This document shows, one piece after another, positions 51,605 through 61,025 of a stretch of DNA of 64,000 nt. Both the position numbers and the translations under genes were made by a program. Source of the stretch: Algoriphagus hitonicola (lineage in GTDB: Bacteria; Bacteroidota; Bacteroidia; Cytophagales; Cyclobacteriaceae); the NCBI RefSeq assembly GCF_900113375.1, contig NZ_FOPC01000002.1:310001-374000 (forward strand). The letters are read 5' to 3'. Under the pieces are notes generated by a model. That model was not told the origin of the DNA. It did no database searches and saw nothing but the letters and a program-made list of their open reading frames with translations. Positions within the stretch are counted from its first letter, which is position 1. Each line of letters opens with the position of its first letter.

Positions 51605-53992
51605 ATGAAAAATTTATGGCTTAGTCTGGCTTTTTGTCTGACTTTCACCGCTGCTTTTGCGCAGCAGCAAATCAAGGGAAAAGTAGTGGATCAATCCACT
51701 AACTCTCCGCTTATCGGCGCATCCGTCTGGGCCGAAGGAACCGGAAGAGGAACTGTAACCGACATGGATGGGAAATTTGTCCTTGCAAGATTAACCGATG
51801 AAAAACTGACAATTCGCGTCTCCTATCTGGGTTATGAGTCCGTCTCGCAAGAAATTACCCTGCCTTATGCAGAGGAATTGTTATTCAGTCTCGAAAGCAA
51901 GGATTTTCTATCAGAAGAATTTATTGTTTCGGCAACCCGAGCATCGGAAAGTACCCCGACGACCTTTAAAACTATCGATAAGGCCGAACTGGAAAAACGA
52001 AATCTCGGTCAGGACATTCCAATTTTACTCAACTATACGCCATCGGTAGTTTCTCACTCCGATGCTGGAGCCGGGGTCGGCTACACAGGACTTCGCATCC
52101 GCGGATCCGATCAGACCCGAATCAATGCCACCATCAATGGCATTCCGCTCAACGATGCCGAATCACATGGCGTGTTTTGGGTAAATATGCCGGATTTTGC
52201 TTCCTCTGTCGAGAATGTGCAAATCCAGCGCGGAGTCGGTACCTCCACCAATGGAGCCGCAACTTTTGGTGCGAGCCTCAACTTCCAAACCGATACCCGA
52301 AAGGACGAAGCTTACGCAGAAATTGACAATGGTTTCGGTTCTTTTGGCACCTGGAGACATTCGGTCAAAGCAGGAACGGGATTACTGAACAACCGCTTTG
52401 CAGTAGATGCTCGACTTTCGAAAATCACATCTGACGGATTTGTAGACCGGGCATTTTCGGACTTAAGCAGTTGGTTTGTATCAGGTGGCTATTATGGGGA
52501 AAAAAGCGTGATCAAACTTGTGTCATTTTCCGGTCAAGAGCAAACCTATCAATCTTGGTGGGGACTTCCTGAAGACAAATTGGAAAATGACCGAACCTGG
52601 AATTATTACACCTATGACAACGAAACAGACAATTATCAGCAAGATCATTATCAGTTGATCTACACCGGACAAGTGGGGAGCAACTGGAAAACTAACCTTG
52701 CCCTTCACTATACTTACGGCCGAGGCTATTACGAGCAGTTTCGGGAAGAGGACGACTTTGGCAGCTACAATCTGCCAAATGTCACCATCGGAAAAGAAGT
52801 GATCAGCAGTTCGGATATCATCCGGAGACGCTGGTTGGACAATGACTTCTACGGTTTCGTGGGTTCTGTCAATTACATCTCCGACAATGGCAAACTGGAC
52901 TGGATCATCGGTGGTGGCGCCAATCGCTACGATGGTGGACACTTTGGGGAAATCATCTGGGCGCGATTTGCGGGAAATACCAATATTCGCGACCGTTACT
53001 ATGACAATAATGCCATCAAAGACGATCGGAACATCTACACCAAAGCTACCTATGAGATCAGCCCGGGATTGAATATTTTTGGTGATTTGCAGCTGAGAGG
53101 GATCAATTACTCTTTTGACGGGGTCAATGATGATCAGCGGATCGTGACCGGACAGGAAAATTATACCTTCTTCAATCCCAAGTTTGGCTTTTCTTACGAA
53201 AAAGGAAATCAAACCTATTACGCAAGCTATGCCGTAGCCAATCGGGAACCCACCCGATCTGACTTCACAGACAATCCCATCACGGAAGTTCCCAGGCCTG
53301 AGCGATTGAACAATATAGAGGCGGGAGTTCGGGCACGAAGTGGAGACTTCACCTACAATGCCAATTTCTACTACATGGACTACAAGGATCAGTTGATTCT
53401 CACAGGTCAAATCAACGATGTAGGAGCCTATATCCGGGAAAACGTGGCATCTTCTTATCGGGCAGGAATAGAATTAGATGGAGCCTATCAGCTTTCTCCA
53501 GTCTGGACTTTGGGTGGAAATATTGCTTTCAGCCAAAATAAGATCGCTGAATTCACCGAATACATCGATGATTATTCTGTAGAGGAGTTTCAGCAAGAGG
53601 CCTTTACTTACACGGATACGGATATCGCCTTTTCCCCCAATGTCGTGGGATCGGCCATCATTGAATACAACCCGACCAAAAATATTTCGGTAAACTGGCT
53701 GAGTAAATATGTGGGAAGACAGTTTCTGGACAATACCTCCAACGTGGACCGCTCACTTGATGCCTTCTTTACCAATGATCTGAGGATCAGCTATTCGGCT
53801 CAGCCTCGCTATTTCAAAGGGCTAGAAGTAAATTTACTGATCAACAATATCTTCAATGAGATGTATGAACCCAACGGCTATACCTTTAGCTATTTTGTGC
53901 CAGGGGGAAATGGACGTGAACTCGTTACCGAAAACTTCTACTATCCACAGGCAGGTACTAATTTCCTACTGGGGCTTAGTTTGAAATTTTAA
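51605..53992 (+). CDS. TonB-dependent receptor, probable thiamine-compound transporter
   Basis: A 795-residue outer-membrane receptor with a signal peptide (about 1-19, ending TAAFAQ), a carboxypeptidase-regulatory-like domain (about 22-105), a plug (about 115-230, LLNYTPSVVSHSDAGAGVGY and GIPLNDAESHGVFWVN) and a 22-strand-type barrel ending in GTNFLLGLSLKF. The TPP riboswitch in its leader strongly suggests uptake of thiamine or a related compound, as in the riboswitch-regulated OMR1 receptors of Bacteroidota. The inner-membrane carrier (pnuT) and thiamine pyrophosphokinase that often follow are absent here. A terminator ends the transcript. Confidence 0.9.
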   Translation: MKNLWLSLAFCLTFTAAFAQQQIKGKVVDQSTNSPLIGASVWAEGTGRGTVTDMDGKFVLARLTDEKLTIRVSYLGYESVSQEITLPYAEELLFSLESKDFLSEEFIVSATRASESTPTTFKTIDKAELEKRNLGQDIPILLNYTPSVVSHSDAGAGVGYTGLRIRGSDQTRINATINGIPLNDAESHGVFWVNMPDFASSVENVQIQRGVGTSTNGAATFGASLNFQTDTRKDEAYAEIDNGFGSFGTWRHSVKAGTGLLNNRFAVDARLSKITSDGFVDRAFSDLSSWFVSGGYYGEKSVIKLVSFSGQEQTYQSWWGLPEDKLENDRTWNYYTYDNETDNYQQDHYQLIYTGQVGSNWKTNLALHYTYGRGYYEQFREEDDFGSYNLPNVTIGKEVISSSDIIRRRWLDNDFYGFVGSVNYISDNGKLDWIIGGGANRYDGGHFGEIIWARFAGNTNIRDRYYDNNAIKDDRNIYTKATYEISPGLNIFGDLQLRGINYSFDGVNDDQRIVTGQENYTFFNPKFGFSYEKGNQTYYASYAVANREPTRSDFTDNPITEVPRPERLNNIEAGVRARSGDFTYNANFYYMDYKDQLILTGQINDVGAYIRENVASSYRAGIELDGAYQLSPVWTLGGNIAFSQNKIAEFTEYIDDYSVEEFQQEAFTYTDTDIAFSPNVVGSAIIEYNPTKNISVNWLSKYVGRQFLDNTSNVDRSLDAFFTNDLRISYSAQPRYFKGLEVNLLINNIFNEMYEPNGYTFSYFVPGGNGRELVTENFYYPQAGTNFLLGLSLKF

Positions 53993-53998
53993 AAAAAT

Positions 53999-54048
53999 AA
54001 AGGCCACAGATTCAAGGATGATGAATTCGTTAATCTGTGGCCTTTTTT
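53999..54048. terminator. Intrinsic terminator of the receptor gene
   Basis: A 14-bp stem AAAGGCCACAGATT (53999-54012) / AATCTGTGGCCTTT (54032-54045) is followed by a T-run. Confidence 0.9.
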
Positions 54049-54085
54049 GTATGACCAATGATTTTTCTTTTGCGAAAGCTAGTTC

Positions 54086-54565
54086 TTATGAAAGCTTGAA
54101 CCCATTTCGAATTATATCCAAAGCAGTTATCGCGTCTTTTTCTCTTGAATAATCAAAAACCATAAATTTTTCCCTAATGACCAGTAAGACGCATTTATAA
54201 ACCGTTACTTCTCCTGAGAGTGTTGGGCTGATTCCGTTTGGAGTATTGGTTTCCCTGTAGGTGTGGTGAATCAATTCTGCGTTTTCAATCTCTGGAAGAC
54301 TTTGCCATTCTCCCCACTTGATCCAAAAAATGCTGTGGTATTTCTTTAGTTTGTGGGCTTCAAAATCTAGGATTACTCAACCATAAGTGGAAATAATAAG
54401 TAACCCTAAAGTTAAGGGAACCCCGCTTACCAAAAGGACTTTGCTAAAAGCGGTCTCTACATCTACAAAAAAAGGAATGGTGACCACTATCACTCCAGTC
54501 AAGATCAGAATACCACCAAGCTTTTGTATTCCGTTTTTTCTATTGATATAGTGAAAGTGCCTCAT
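54086..54565 (-). pseudogene. Two-helix membrane protein gene interrupted by one in-frame TGA
   Basis: Two frames in the same register give a 159-residue protein with a single TGA at 54377-54379. Before the stop (start ATG 54565) are two membrane helices (GGILILTGVIVVTIPFFV and VLLVSGVPLTLGLLIIS). After it comes VILDFEAHKLKKYHSIFWIKW, GEWQSLPEIENAELIHHTYR and a PH-like C-terminal domain ending IIRNGFKLS. I recall this exact order (two helices, then SYG-x-xxDFxxxxY and GxWxxLP) as one protein in other Bacteroidota. TGA could come from TGG or CGA by one transition. The gene may be dead, or the base call may be wrong. Confidence 0.75.
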
Positions 54566-54667
54566 GATCCCAAGGATTATATCCGTCAAATAAAGTAATT
54601 AATTGCAATCCAGCCTAGCTTAGACACTTCATTTGCTCTATTCTTCAAAACCACTCCTAGCAATAGT

Positions 54668-55729
54668 TCAAAAAGTAATCGTAAACGTACTTCCCATGCC
54701 GATTTCACTCTCGACCTCAATACTTCCTCCCACACTTTTAATGTGATTATAGATCAAGTAAAGTCCAATTCCTTTACTATCAGCATGCTGATGAAAAGTC
54801 TGATTCATCCCAAAAAGCTTGCCTTTGACATATTCCATATCCATACCTTCACCATTATCCTGGATCGTTAAAATGGTTTTCCCTTCAGATTTAAAGGTCT
54901 TAATTTTGATCCTAGATTGAATATCCGGACGACTGTATTTTATGGCATTACTGATCAAATTCAGAAATATACTGCCCAGATAAAGCCTGTTGTAGTGAAG
55001 TTCGGGTGCTTTCGAAAAATCTGACACTATCTCAGTTCCCGTGGAAGAGATAAGAGGTTGAATCGTGGATACTACTTGGCTATATACTTCAGAAAAATTC
55101 AGAAGCTCAAGATCGAAGTTGCTCGACTCTTTCTCAGCGATTAAGTGGAGATATTTATTGAGGCTGTCCTTCAGGCCCAAAGTTGATCGCTGGATCAACT
55201 GTACCAGCTCGAGCGTCTCCGGATCTTGGATTTTGTTAAAATCCAACAAATTAAACACCATAAGAATACTACTGACGGGCGTTCTCAAATCATGGGCGGT
55301 GACATAGGTTAACCGTTTGAGTTCTTCGTTTTTCTCAGACAAAGCCGTTAACATAGCCTCCCGATTATTTTCTTGATTTTTTCGGCTCGTGACTTCCTTA
55401 GCGATAGCAAAAACCACCTGCTGATCCGGAATGGGCCAAGAGGTCCAGGAAAGCCAAATAATTTTGCCGCTTTTGCTCACATAGCGATTTTCAAAATTGA
55501 TTAAGGGCTTGCGCTCTTTGAGGTCCTCTCTTTTAGTTTGGGTGATCGGCCTATCTTCAGGGTAAATAAAATCATCAATGGGCCGGCTGTAAAGTTCCTC
55601 AAGAGAATATTCCAGCACGTGGGAAACCGCCGGATTGATTTTTTTGAAATAGCCATCATATCCGGCTACACAAACCAGATCAGGAGTTAGATCAAAAAAA
55701 GTTTCTAATGAGAAGTCGGATGAAATCAT
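54668..55729 (-). CDS. Soluble PAS-domain sensor histidine kinase
   Basis: A 353-residue protein without signal peptide or membrane helix. A PAS domain lies at about 5-117 (FFDLTPDLVCVAGYDGYFKK to the VVFAIAKEVT end), the dimerisation region with phospho-acceptor His146 in YVTAHDLRTPVSS follows, then the ATP-binding domain (about 235-353) with N box LISNAIKYSRP and G1 box DNGEGMD. The signal sensed is unknown, and no response regulator gene is nearby, so its partner is encoded elsewhere. It sits 26 bp downstream of hflX on the same strand and may share its transcript. Confidence 0.92.
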   Translation of the reverse strand: MISSDFSLETFFDLTPDLVCVAGYDGYFKKINPAVSHVLEYSLEELYSRPIDDFIYPEDRPITQTKREDLKERKPLINFENRYVSKSGKIIWLSWTSWPIPDQQVVFAIAKEVTSRKNQENNREAMLTALSEKNEELKRLTYVTAHDLRTPVSSILMVFNLLDFNKIQDPETLELVQLIQRSTLGLKDSLNKYLHLIAEKESSNFDLELLNFSEVYSQVVSTIQPLISSTGTEIVSDFSKAPELHYNRLYLGSIFLNLISNAIKYSRPDIQSRIKIKTFKSEGKTILTIQDNGEGMDMEYVKGKLFGMNQTFHQHADSKGIGLYLIYNHIKSVGGSIEVESEIGMGSTFTITF

Positions 55730-55755
55730 AAACTAAGCGAAGATATAAGTCTGTT

Positions 55756-57021
55756 TTAGGACTCTTGATTTTTCTCTTCGAATACGACGGTTTGATCCTC
55801 AAGGTAATGAGGATAAAGTTTCAAATGTTGTTTTTTTACTTCTTCAGTCAATCTCCTTCTAAATTCCTCTACATTTTCCCCCGATCCGGCTGCCATAAAA
55901 ACAGGCTTCACACCTGTTTTCTTTTCATAGGCATCAGACAAGGCATCAAAATCTTTGTAATCTGCCTCTTGAAGATCCATTTCGGACATTTCCATGATTT
56001 TCTCCTCGGATGGCATCGTCTCTACCAAGTCGATCTTGTTAAAAACCAAAAGGACCGGCTTATCGCCTGCTTTGATTTCCCGGAGAGTTTGATCCACCAC
56101 ACTGAAATGATCTTCAAAATTAGGATGAGAAATATCCACTACGTGTACCAAAAGATCCGCTTCCCGAATTTCGTCAAGCGTAGATTTAAAGGACTCGATC
56201 AGGTGGGTCGGAAGCTTTCGGATAAACCCGACAGTATCGGAGAGCAGAAAAGGTACATTCTCCAAAACGACCTTCCGAACGGTAGAATCAACGGTAGCAA
56301 ATAATTTATTCTCAGCAAGAATATCCGTCTTAGTGATCAGATTCATCAGTGTGCTTTTTCCCACATTGGTATAGCCGACCAGAGCTACTCGGACAATCCC
56401 TTGTCTTCCTTTTCGCTGCGTGATACCTTGCTTTTCGATTTCTCGAAGCTTCTGTTTGAGCAGCGTGATTTTGTTTCGAATGTCCCGCTTATCCGTCTCG
56501 ATCTCTTTCTCACCGGCACCTCCACGGGTAGATGTACCCCCTCGCTGCCGCTCCAAGTGAGTCCACATTCGAGTCAATCTGGGCAATAAATATTGAAAAC
56601 GAGCTAATTCCACCTGTGTTTTGGCTTGAGCTGTTTGAGCTCTGTTGAGAAAAATATCCAAAATCAGTAAAGACCGATCATAGACTTTGACCTTGAGTTC
56701 GTTCTCTAAATTTTTCATTTGCGAAGGGGAAAGATCATCGTCAAAAATGACCATGTCCACCTCAAAATGCTCGACATAAGCCAAAATTTCCTCCAACTTT
56801 CCTTTACCTACAAAAGTCCGAATATCGGGTTTCTCCATCCGCTGGGTAAAACGATACACCGCCTTTACTCCCAAGGTTTCGGTCAAAAAAGCCAACTCAT
56901 CCAAGTGCTCGGCCGTTTCCTGTTCGCTTTGATTTTGGCGGATTAGACTGACCAGAACAGCCGTTTCCTGCTTGGGTGCGGTATCGTGTAGTTTTTGGAG
57001 TTTGCGCGAAAATTTACTCAT
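55756..57021 (-). CDS. hflX: GTPase HflX
   Basis: A 421-residue GTPase with the N-terminal HflX domain (about 15-195, including RTFVGKGKLEEILAYV), a glycine-rich linker with GGTSTRGGAGEKEIETD, and the G domain: G1 GYTNVGKST, G3 DTVGF and G4 NKID. HflX binds the 50S subunit, splits stalled or heat-damaged ribosomes and can unwind RNA. It is upstream of the histidine kinase gene on the minus strand and divergent from rfbC. Confidence 0.95.
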   Translation of the reverse strand: MSKFSRKLQKLHDTAPKQETAVLVSLIRQNQSEQETAEHLDELAFLTETLGVKAVYRFTQRMEKPDIRTFVGKGKLEEILAYVEHFEVDMVIFDDDLSPSQMKNLENELKVKVYDRSLLILDIFLNRAQTAQAKTQVELARFQYLLPRLTRMWTHLERQRGGTSTRGGAGEKEIETDKRDIRNKITLLKQKLREIEKQGITQRKGRQGIVRVALVGYTNVGKSTLMNLITKTDILAENKLFATVDSTVRKVVLENVPFLLSDTVGFIRKLPTHLIESFKSTLDEIREADLLVHVVDISHPNFEDHFSVVDQTLREIKAGDKPVLLVFNKIDLVETMPSEEKIMEMSEMDLQEADYKDFDALSDAYEKKTGVKPVFMAAGSGENVEEFRRRLTEEVKKQHLKLYPHYLEDQTVVFEEKNQES

Positions 57022-57206
57022 AAAGAATAGTAGGGTTTATTTTCAAAAGGCAGGAATCAATCGAATAGTTTCATTTTGTGACCCCAAGCAGAGTCTCTGA
57101 ATACCAATCGGAAGGAAACAAAGTTCGGGATATTTCCTCAAAATTGTTTAGGATAGTGTAGTAGCTAGTGGTTATTTTACAAATTCTTTAAGAAACCCTT
57201 CACTTC

Positions 57207-57761
57207 ATGGTTCAAATAACAGAATCTGCTTTACCCGGTGTACTCGAGATCCAGCCCAAAGTTTTTAGAGATGAGCGTGGCTATTTCTTTGAGTCTTTCC
57301 GATTGGATTGGTTAATTCCTCACGGAATCACCCATGATTGGGTTCAGGATAATCAGTCATTTTCTCAAAAGGGAACAGTCAGAGGTCTTCATTTTCAGCA
57401 CGCACCCTATGCACAGGCTAAGCTCGTCAGAGTCATCCAGGGAAAAGTACTGGATGTGGCGGTAGATCTCAGAAAAGGCTCCCCGAGTTATGGCAAAAGC
57501 TATGCAGCTGTCCTCGATGCGGATCGAAACAATCTACTTTATATTCCAACTGGCTTTGCCCATGGCTTTTCTGTGCTAGAAGATGCTATATTTGCATACA
57601 AATGCTCCGAATACTATCACCAAGCCAGTGAGGGCGGCATCAAATGGGATGACCCCCAACTAGCAATTGACTGGCAAGTGGAGCACCCAATTATTTCTGC
57701 CAAGGATGAGACTTGGCCCAGCTTAAAAGAATTTACAGAAACTAGTGGAGGAGGATTATAA
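57207..57761 (+). CDS. rfbC: dTDP-4-dehydrorhamnose 3,5-epimerase
   Basis: A 184-residue cupin-fold epimerase. The catalytic His62 is in GTVRGLHFQ, and LDVAVDLRKGSPSYG and YIPTGFAHGFSVLEDAIFAYKC are the other conserved blocks. It makes dTDP-4-keto-L-rhamnose for surface polysaccharide. The other rhamnose genes (rfbA, B, D) are not here. Its stop is immediately followed by the ATG of the YwqE-type gene, which suggests one operon for surface polysaccharide. Confidence 0.95.
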   Translation: MVQITESALPGVLEIQPKVFRDERGYFFESFRLDWLIPHGITHDWVQDNQSFSQKGTVRGLHFQHAPYAQAKLVRVIQGKVLDVAVDLRKGSPSYGKSYAAVLDADRNNLLYIPTGFAHGFSVLEDAIFAYKCSEYYHQASEGGIKWDDPQLAIDWQVEHPIISAKDETWPSLKEFTETSGGGL

Positions 57762-58508
57762 ATGGGCATTTTAGACCTGTTTAAACGTAAACCCGAAGTA
57801 TTAGAGGCACTTGACCTGAGTTGGTTGCAGGCGGATATGCATTCGCATCTGATTCCAGGTATTGACGATGGCTCCAAATCCATGGAGGAATCATTAGCCC
57901 TTGTGCGAAGATTGGCTGACTATGGATTGAAAAAACTCATCACCACACCCCATATTATGTCCGAGTATTACCGGAATAATCCCGAAATCATCGGCATGGG
58001 GCTGGAAGATCTCCGAAAGGCAGTCAAAAAAGAAGGTATTGACATCGAAATAGATGCTGCTGCGGAGTATTATATGGATGAAATTTTCCTGGAAAAAGTC
58101 AAAAAAGGCGAGAAACTCTTAACTTTTGGAGAGCAGCATATTTTGGTGGAAACGGGATTTATCAATCGTCCACAGATGCTTTTAGAGATATTTTTTCATT
58201 TGGAAATGGCCGGATACAAGCCAGTATTTGCTCACCCTGAGCGATATCAGTATCTCCACGCTGACAAAGCACTTCTTCAGGATTTACTGGATCGCAATAT
58301 TATTCTCCAGATCAATTTACTATCCCTGACCGGATTCTATTCCAAACAAGTGAAGGATTTTGCCGAATTGCTTTTGGAAAAGGGGAATGTGCAGTTTTTG
58401 GGAACAGACTGCCATAATGAACGTTATCTGGATATGCTCGAGCTCCTTCCCAAATCCAAGGGTTACGATCGTATTCGGGAAAAAGACTGGCTCAACTCAC
58501 GTCTCTGA
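57762..58508 (+). CDS. Tyrosine-protein phosphatase, CpsB/YwqE type (PHP fold)
   Basis: A 248-residue PHP-family phosphatase. DMHSHLIPGIDDG (His27, His29) is the first metal-binding motif, with ITTPHIM, ILVETGFINRP, VFAHPERY and LGTDCHNER completing the trinuclear metal site. Members dephosphorylate tyrosine kinases that govern capsule or exopolysaccharide export (CpsD/Wzc partners). No kinase is adjacent. It starts directly at the rfbC stop and is followed by the epimerase gene after 3 bp. Confidence 0.92.
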   Translation: MGILDLFKRKPEVLEALDLSWLQADMHSHLIPGIDDGSKSMEESLALVRRLADYGLKKLITTPHIMSEYYRNNPEIIGMGLEDLRKAVKKEGIDIEIDAAAEYYMDEIFLEKVKKGEKLLTFGEQHILVETGFINRPQMLLEIFFHLEMAGYKPVFAHPERYQYLHADKALLQDLLDRNIILQINLLSLTGFYSKQVKDFAELLLEKGNVQFLGTDCHNERYLDMLELLPKSKGYDRIREKDWLNSRL

Positions 58509-58511
58509 TCC

Positions 58512-59462
58512 ATGAAAGTCCTCATCACCGGAATCACCGGCTTACTGGGAAGCTATCTGGCCAAGGAATTTTCATCTTTGGGAGAAATCCACGGACTTCG
58601 TCGACCCAATTCAAATTCCACGCTTCTGGAAAAAGATTTGCAAGTGAACTGGCACGAGGGTGAACTCTCGGATATTGAGTCTTTAGAATCTGCTCTTGAA
58701 GGAATGGATTTGGTCATTCATTCCGCAGGACTGGTGTCATTTGATCCCCGAGACACTGATGCGCTTTTAAAAGTAAATGTCACCGGCACAACAAATCTCG
58801 TCAATGCCATGCAGAATACCGGGGTAAAAAAACTCATCCACATATCCTCCGTTTCCGCAATTGGCCGGAGTGCAGACCAATTTGAGCTGGATGAAGATTT
58901 CAAATGGGTCGATTCCCCACTCAACACCGATTATGCTATTTCCAAATATTGGGGCGAACTCGAGGTATGGAGAGGACAGCAGGAAGGACTCAATATCTTA
59001 ATTATCAACCCCTCTATTATACTTGGGAAAATCAGCGATGATCGGAGCAGCACGGCTATTTATCACTACGTCTTGGAAGAAAACAAGTATTTTCCCATCG
59101 GAGACCTCAATTATATAGATGTCCGAGACGCCTCTACTGTGATCCGATTACTTTATGAAAAAGGGCTCTGGGGGGAGCGCTTTATTGTCAGTGCTGGATC
59201 GATTTCCTATCGGGAATTTTTCCAGCGAATGGCCGAAACCTTTGGCAAGAAAGCCCCAAGTATAAAAGCCAGCCCAATGATGCTTCGTTTTGCGGTGATT
59301 TTTGCAGGAATCATGCGAAAACTGGGCTTGAGCAAAAACCCCTTGAATAAAAAAACAGCAATGATTTCTTCCCAAAAAGTCAGCTATAGCAATGCCAAAG
59401 TCAGTCAAACTTTGAATTATAGCTTTCGAAGTCTCGAGGAGACCTTTTCCTGGGCCAAATAA
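58512..59462 (+). CDS. NAD-dependent epimerase/dehydratase (extended SDR)
   Basis: A 316-residue SDR enzyme. The nucleotide motif GITGLLGSYLAK opens the protein (Gly7, Gly10, Gly13), and the catalytic Tyr141-x3-Lys145 lies in YAISK, with Ser near 112-113. Related proteins act on sugar nucleotides, dihydroflavonols or polyprenyl-linked sugars; the operon with rfbC suggests a sugar nucleotide, but substrate residues are not diagnostic. It is the last gene of the three-gene polysaccharide unit. Confidence 0.88.
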   Translation: MKVLITGITGLLGSYLAKEFSSLGEIHGLRRPNSNSTLLEKDLQVNWHEGELSDIESLESALEGMDLVIHSAGLVSFDPRDTDALLKVNVTGTTNLVNAMQNTGVKKLIHISSVSAIGRSADQFELDEDFKWVDSPLNTDYAISKYWGELEVWRGQQEGLNILIINPSIILGKISDDRSSTAIYHYVLEENKYFPIGDLNYIDVRDASTVIRLLYEKGLWGERFIVSAGSISYREFFQRMAETFGKKAPSIKASPMMLRFAVIFAGIMRKLGLSKNPLNKKTAMISSQKVSYSNAKVSQTLNYSFRSLEETFSWAK

Positions 59463-59592
59463 ACTTATTTTGAAAAAGGTTCGTTAACCAAAATCCGAAT
59501 AAAATTCTTGTAAAGATTTTCGAAAAAAAAGAGGAGTCTCGATTTGAGAATAAATAATATTCGGTAATTTAAGTAAACCTTAACACAAGCGG

Positions 59593-61008
59593 ATGACCGG
59601 AGATCACGATCACGATTGGGAAAACGACAAAAAGCTGGTAGAGCGATTTGAAAATTCCCTCAAGTCAAATCTTGACCTTTATTTTGATGAAGAAGAGCTG
59701 GAAGATATAATCCGGTTTTATTTTGATCAGCAAAAATTCCTCAAGGCACTTCGGGCTTCCGAATTTGCTTTGGAAAAATTCCCCTTTTCGGTAGAAATTA
59801 AGCTCCTCAAGGCCCAATGTCTCATTTTCAACGATGAGCTCGAAGAAGGCCTTGAAATCCTGGAAAGCATCAATACGATTTCACCCAACAACGAGGAGAT
59901 CATCCTTGCCCTAGCTAATGCCTATATCCTAGCGGGAAACCCACAGGAAGGAATTGAGCTGTTGGAAAATTTCCTCCCGCTTGCGGACGATCGGGCCGAA
60001 GTATTTTATTCCTTGGGAAATCTTTTTCGCGCCAAAGGCGACAATAAAAAAGCCAGCCACTACTTCAAAGAATCGGTTAAAATCAAAATTAACCATGAAG
60101 ACGCGCTGTTCCAACTCGCCATGATCACAGAAGAGGAAGGGAATTTTGACGAAATTCTGGAGTTTTATCAGGAGTTTATCGATCAGGATCCATACAGCGC
60201 CGGAGCTTGGTACAATCTTGGGGTGGTTTATAATCGACTGGGAAGATTTGAGGAGGCGATCAAAGCCTACGATTATGCCATCTTGATAGACGACGCCTTT
60301 GCTTCTGCCTATTTCAATTTGGGCAATGCCCTGATGAATACTCAGCAGTACGAACTCGCTCTGGAAGCCTACCAAAACACCATCAACTGCGAAGGTGCTA
60401 ATGCAGAAAACTGCTGCTATATGGGCGCAGCCTACGAAAAGTTGGGAAAAATCGACGATGCGTTCAAGTATTTTAAAAAATCTGCAAAGCTTGACGAGGA
60501 GTATGACGATGCCTGGTTTGGATTGGGAATGTGCATGCTGAAGAAAAATAAATTTTTTGAAGCCATTCATTATTTCAAAAAAGCACTCAAACTTAGCGAG
60601 GAAAATGCCAATTACTGGGTGGGCCTTGCTGATGCGGAATTTAATCTGGGAAATCTCCAAGCCAGCTCTGAAGCCTATGAAGAGGCCATCAATCTGGAGC
60701 CGGGCATCATGGAAACATACGTCAATCTTTCGGTGATCTATTTTGATCAAAACCGCTTTGAGGAAGCGATAGACGTGATTCAGGAGGGAATTGACGAACT
60801 TCCAGAGGAAGCCGAACTCTATTATCGCATGGTAGTTTACCAGATCAAAATGGGCAAATACAAAGAAGCGTTTTCATTTTTGGAAAATGCCTTAACTTTG
60901 AACTTTGATCGGCATACGATTTTGTATGAATTGATGCCTGAACTTCAAAAGCAAAAGGCTATCTACAAAATTATTGCCCAGTACCGAGATGAAAATCTCA
61001 TGCCCTAA
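59593..61008 (+). CDS. Cytoplasmic TPR-repeat protein
   Basis: A 471-residue protein made of about 12 tetratricopeptide repeats, with no signal peptide or membrane helix. Units include AEVFYSLGNLFRAKGDNKKA, AGAWYNLGVVYNRLGRFEEA and ASAYFNLGNALMNTQQYELA. The N-terminus is acidic (MTGDHDHDWENDKK). It acts as a protein scaffold; no partner is evident. The next gene (comA-like) starts 17 bp downstream, so both may be in one transcript. Confidence 0.88.
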   Translation: MTGDHDHDWENDKKLVERFENSLKSNLDLYFDEEELEDIIRFYFDQQKFLKALRASEFALEKFPFSVEIKLLKAQCLIFNDELEEGLEILESINTISPNNEEIILALANAYILAGNPQEGIELLENFLPLADDRAEVFYSLGNLFRAKGDNKKASHYFKESVKIKINHEDALFQLAMITEEEGNFDEILEFYQEFIDQDPYSAGAWYNLGVVYNRLGRFEEAIKAYDYAILIDDAFASAYFNLGNALMNTQQYELALEAYQNTINCEGANAENCCYMGAAYEKLGKIDDAFKYFKKSAKLDEEYDDAWFGLGMCMLKKNKFFEAIHYFKKALKLSEENANYWVGLADAEFNLGNLQASSEAYEEAINLEPGIMETYVNLSVIYFDQNRFEEAIDVIQEGIDELPEEAELYYRMVVYQIKMGKYKEAFSFLENALTLNFDRHTILYELMPELQKQKAIYKIIAQYRDENLMP

Positions 61009-61025
61009 AACTTAAAACCAAGCGA

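Noticed and set aside
52523..53410. A 295-codon open frame antisense to the TonB-dependent receptor
   Set aside because: It lies wholly inside a well-supported gene, its product has no recognisable motif, and its open state follows from codon use of the real gene.
59929..60750. A 273-codon open frame antisense to the TPR gene
   Set aside because: The repeats of the TPR gene create long antisense frames; the product shows no domain and no start context.
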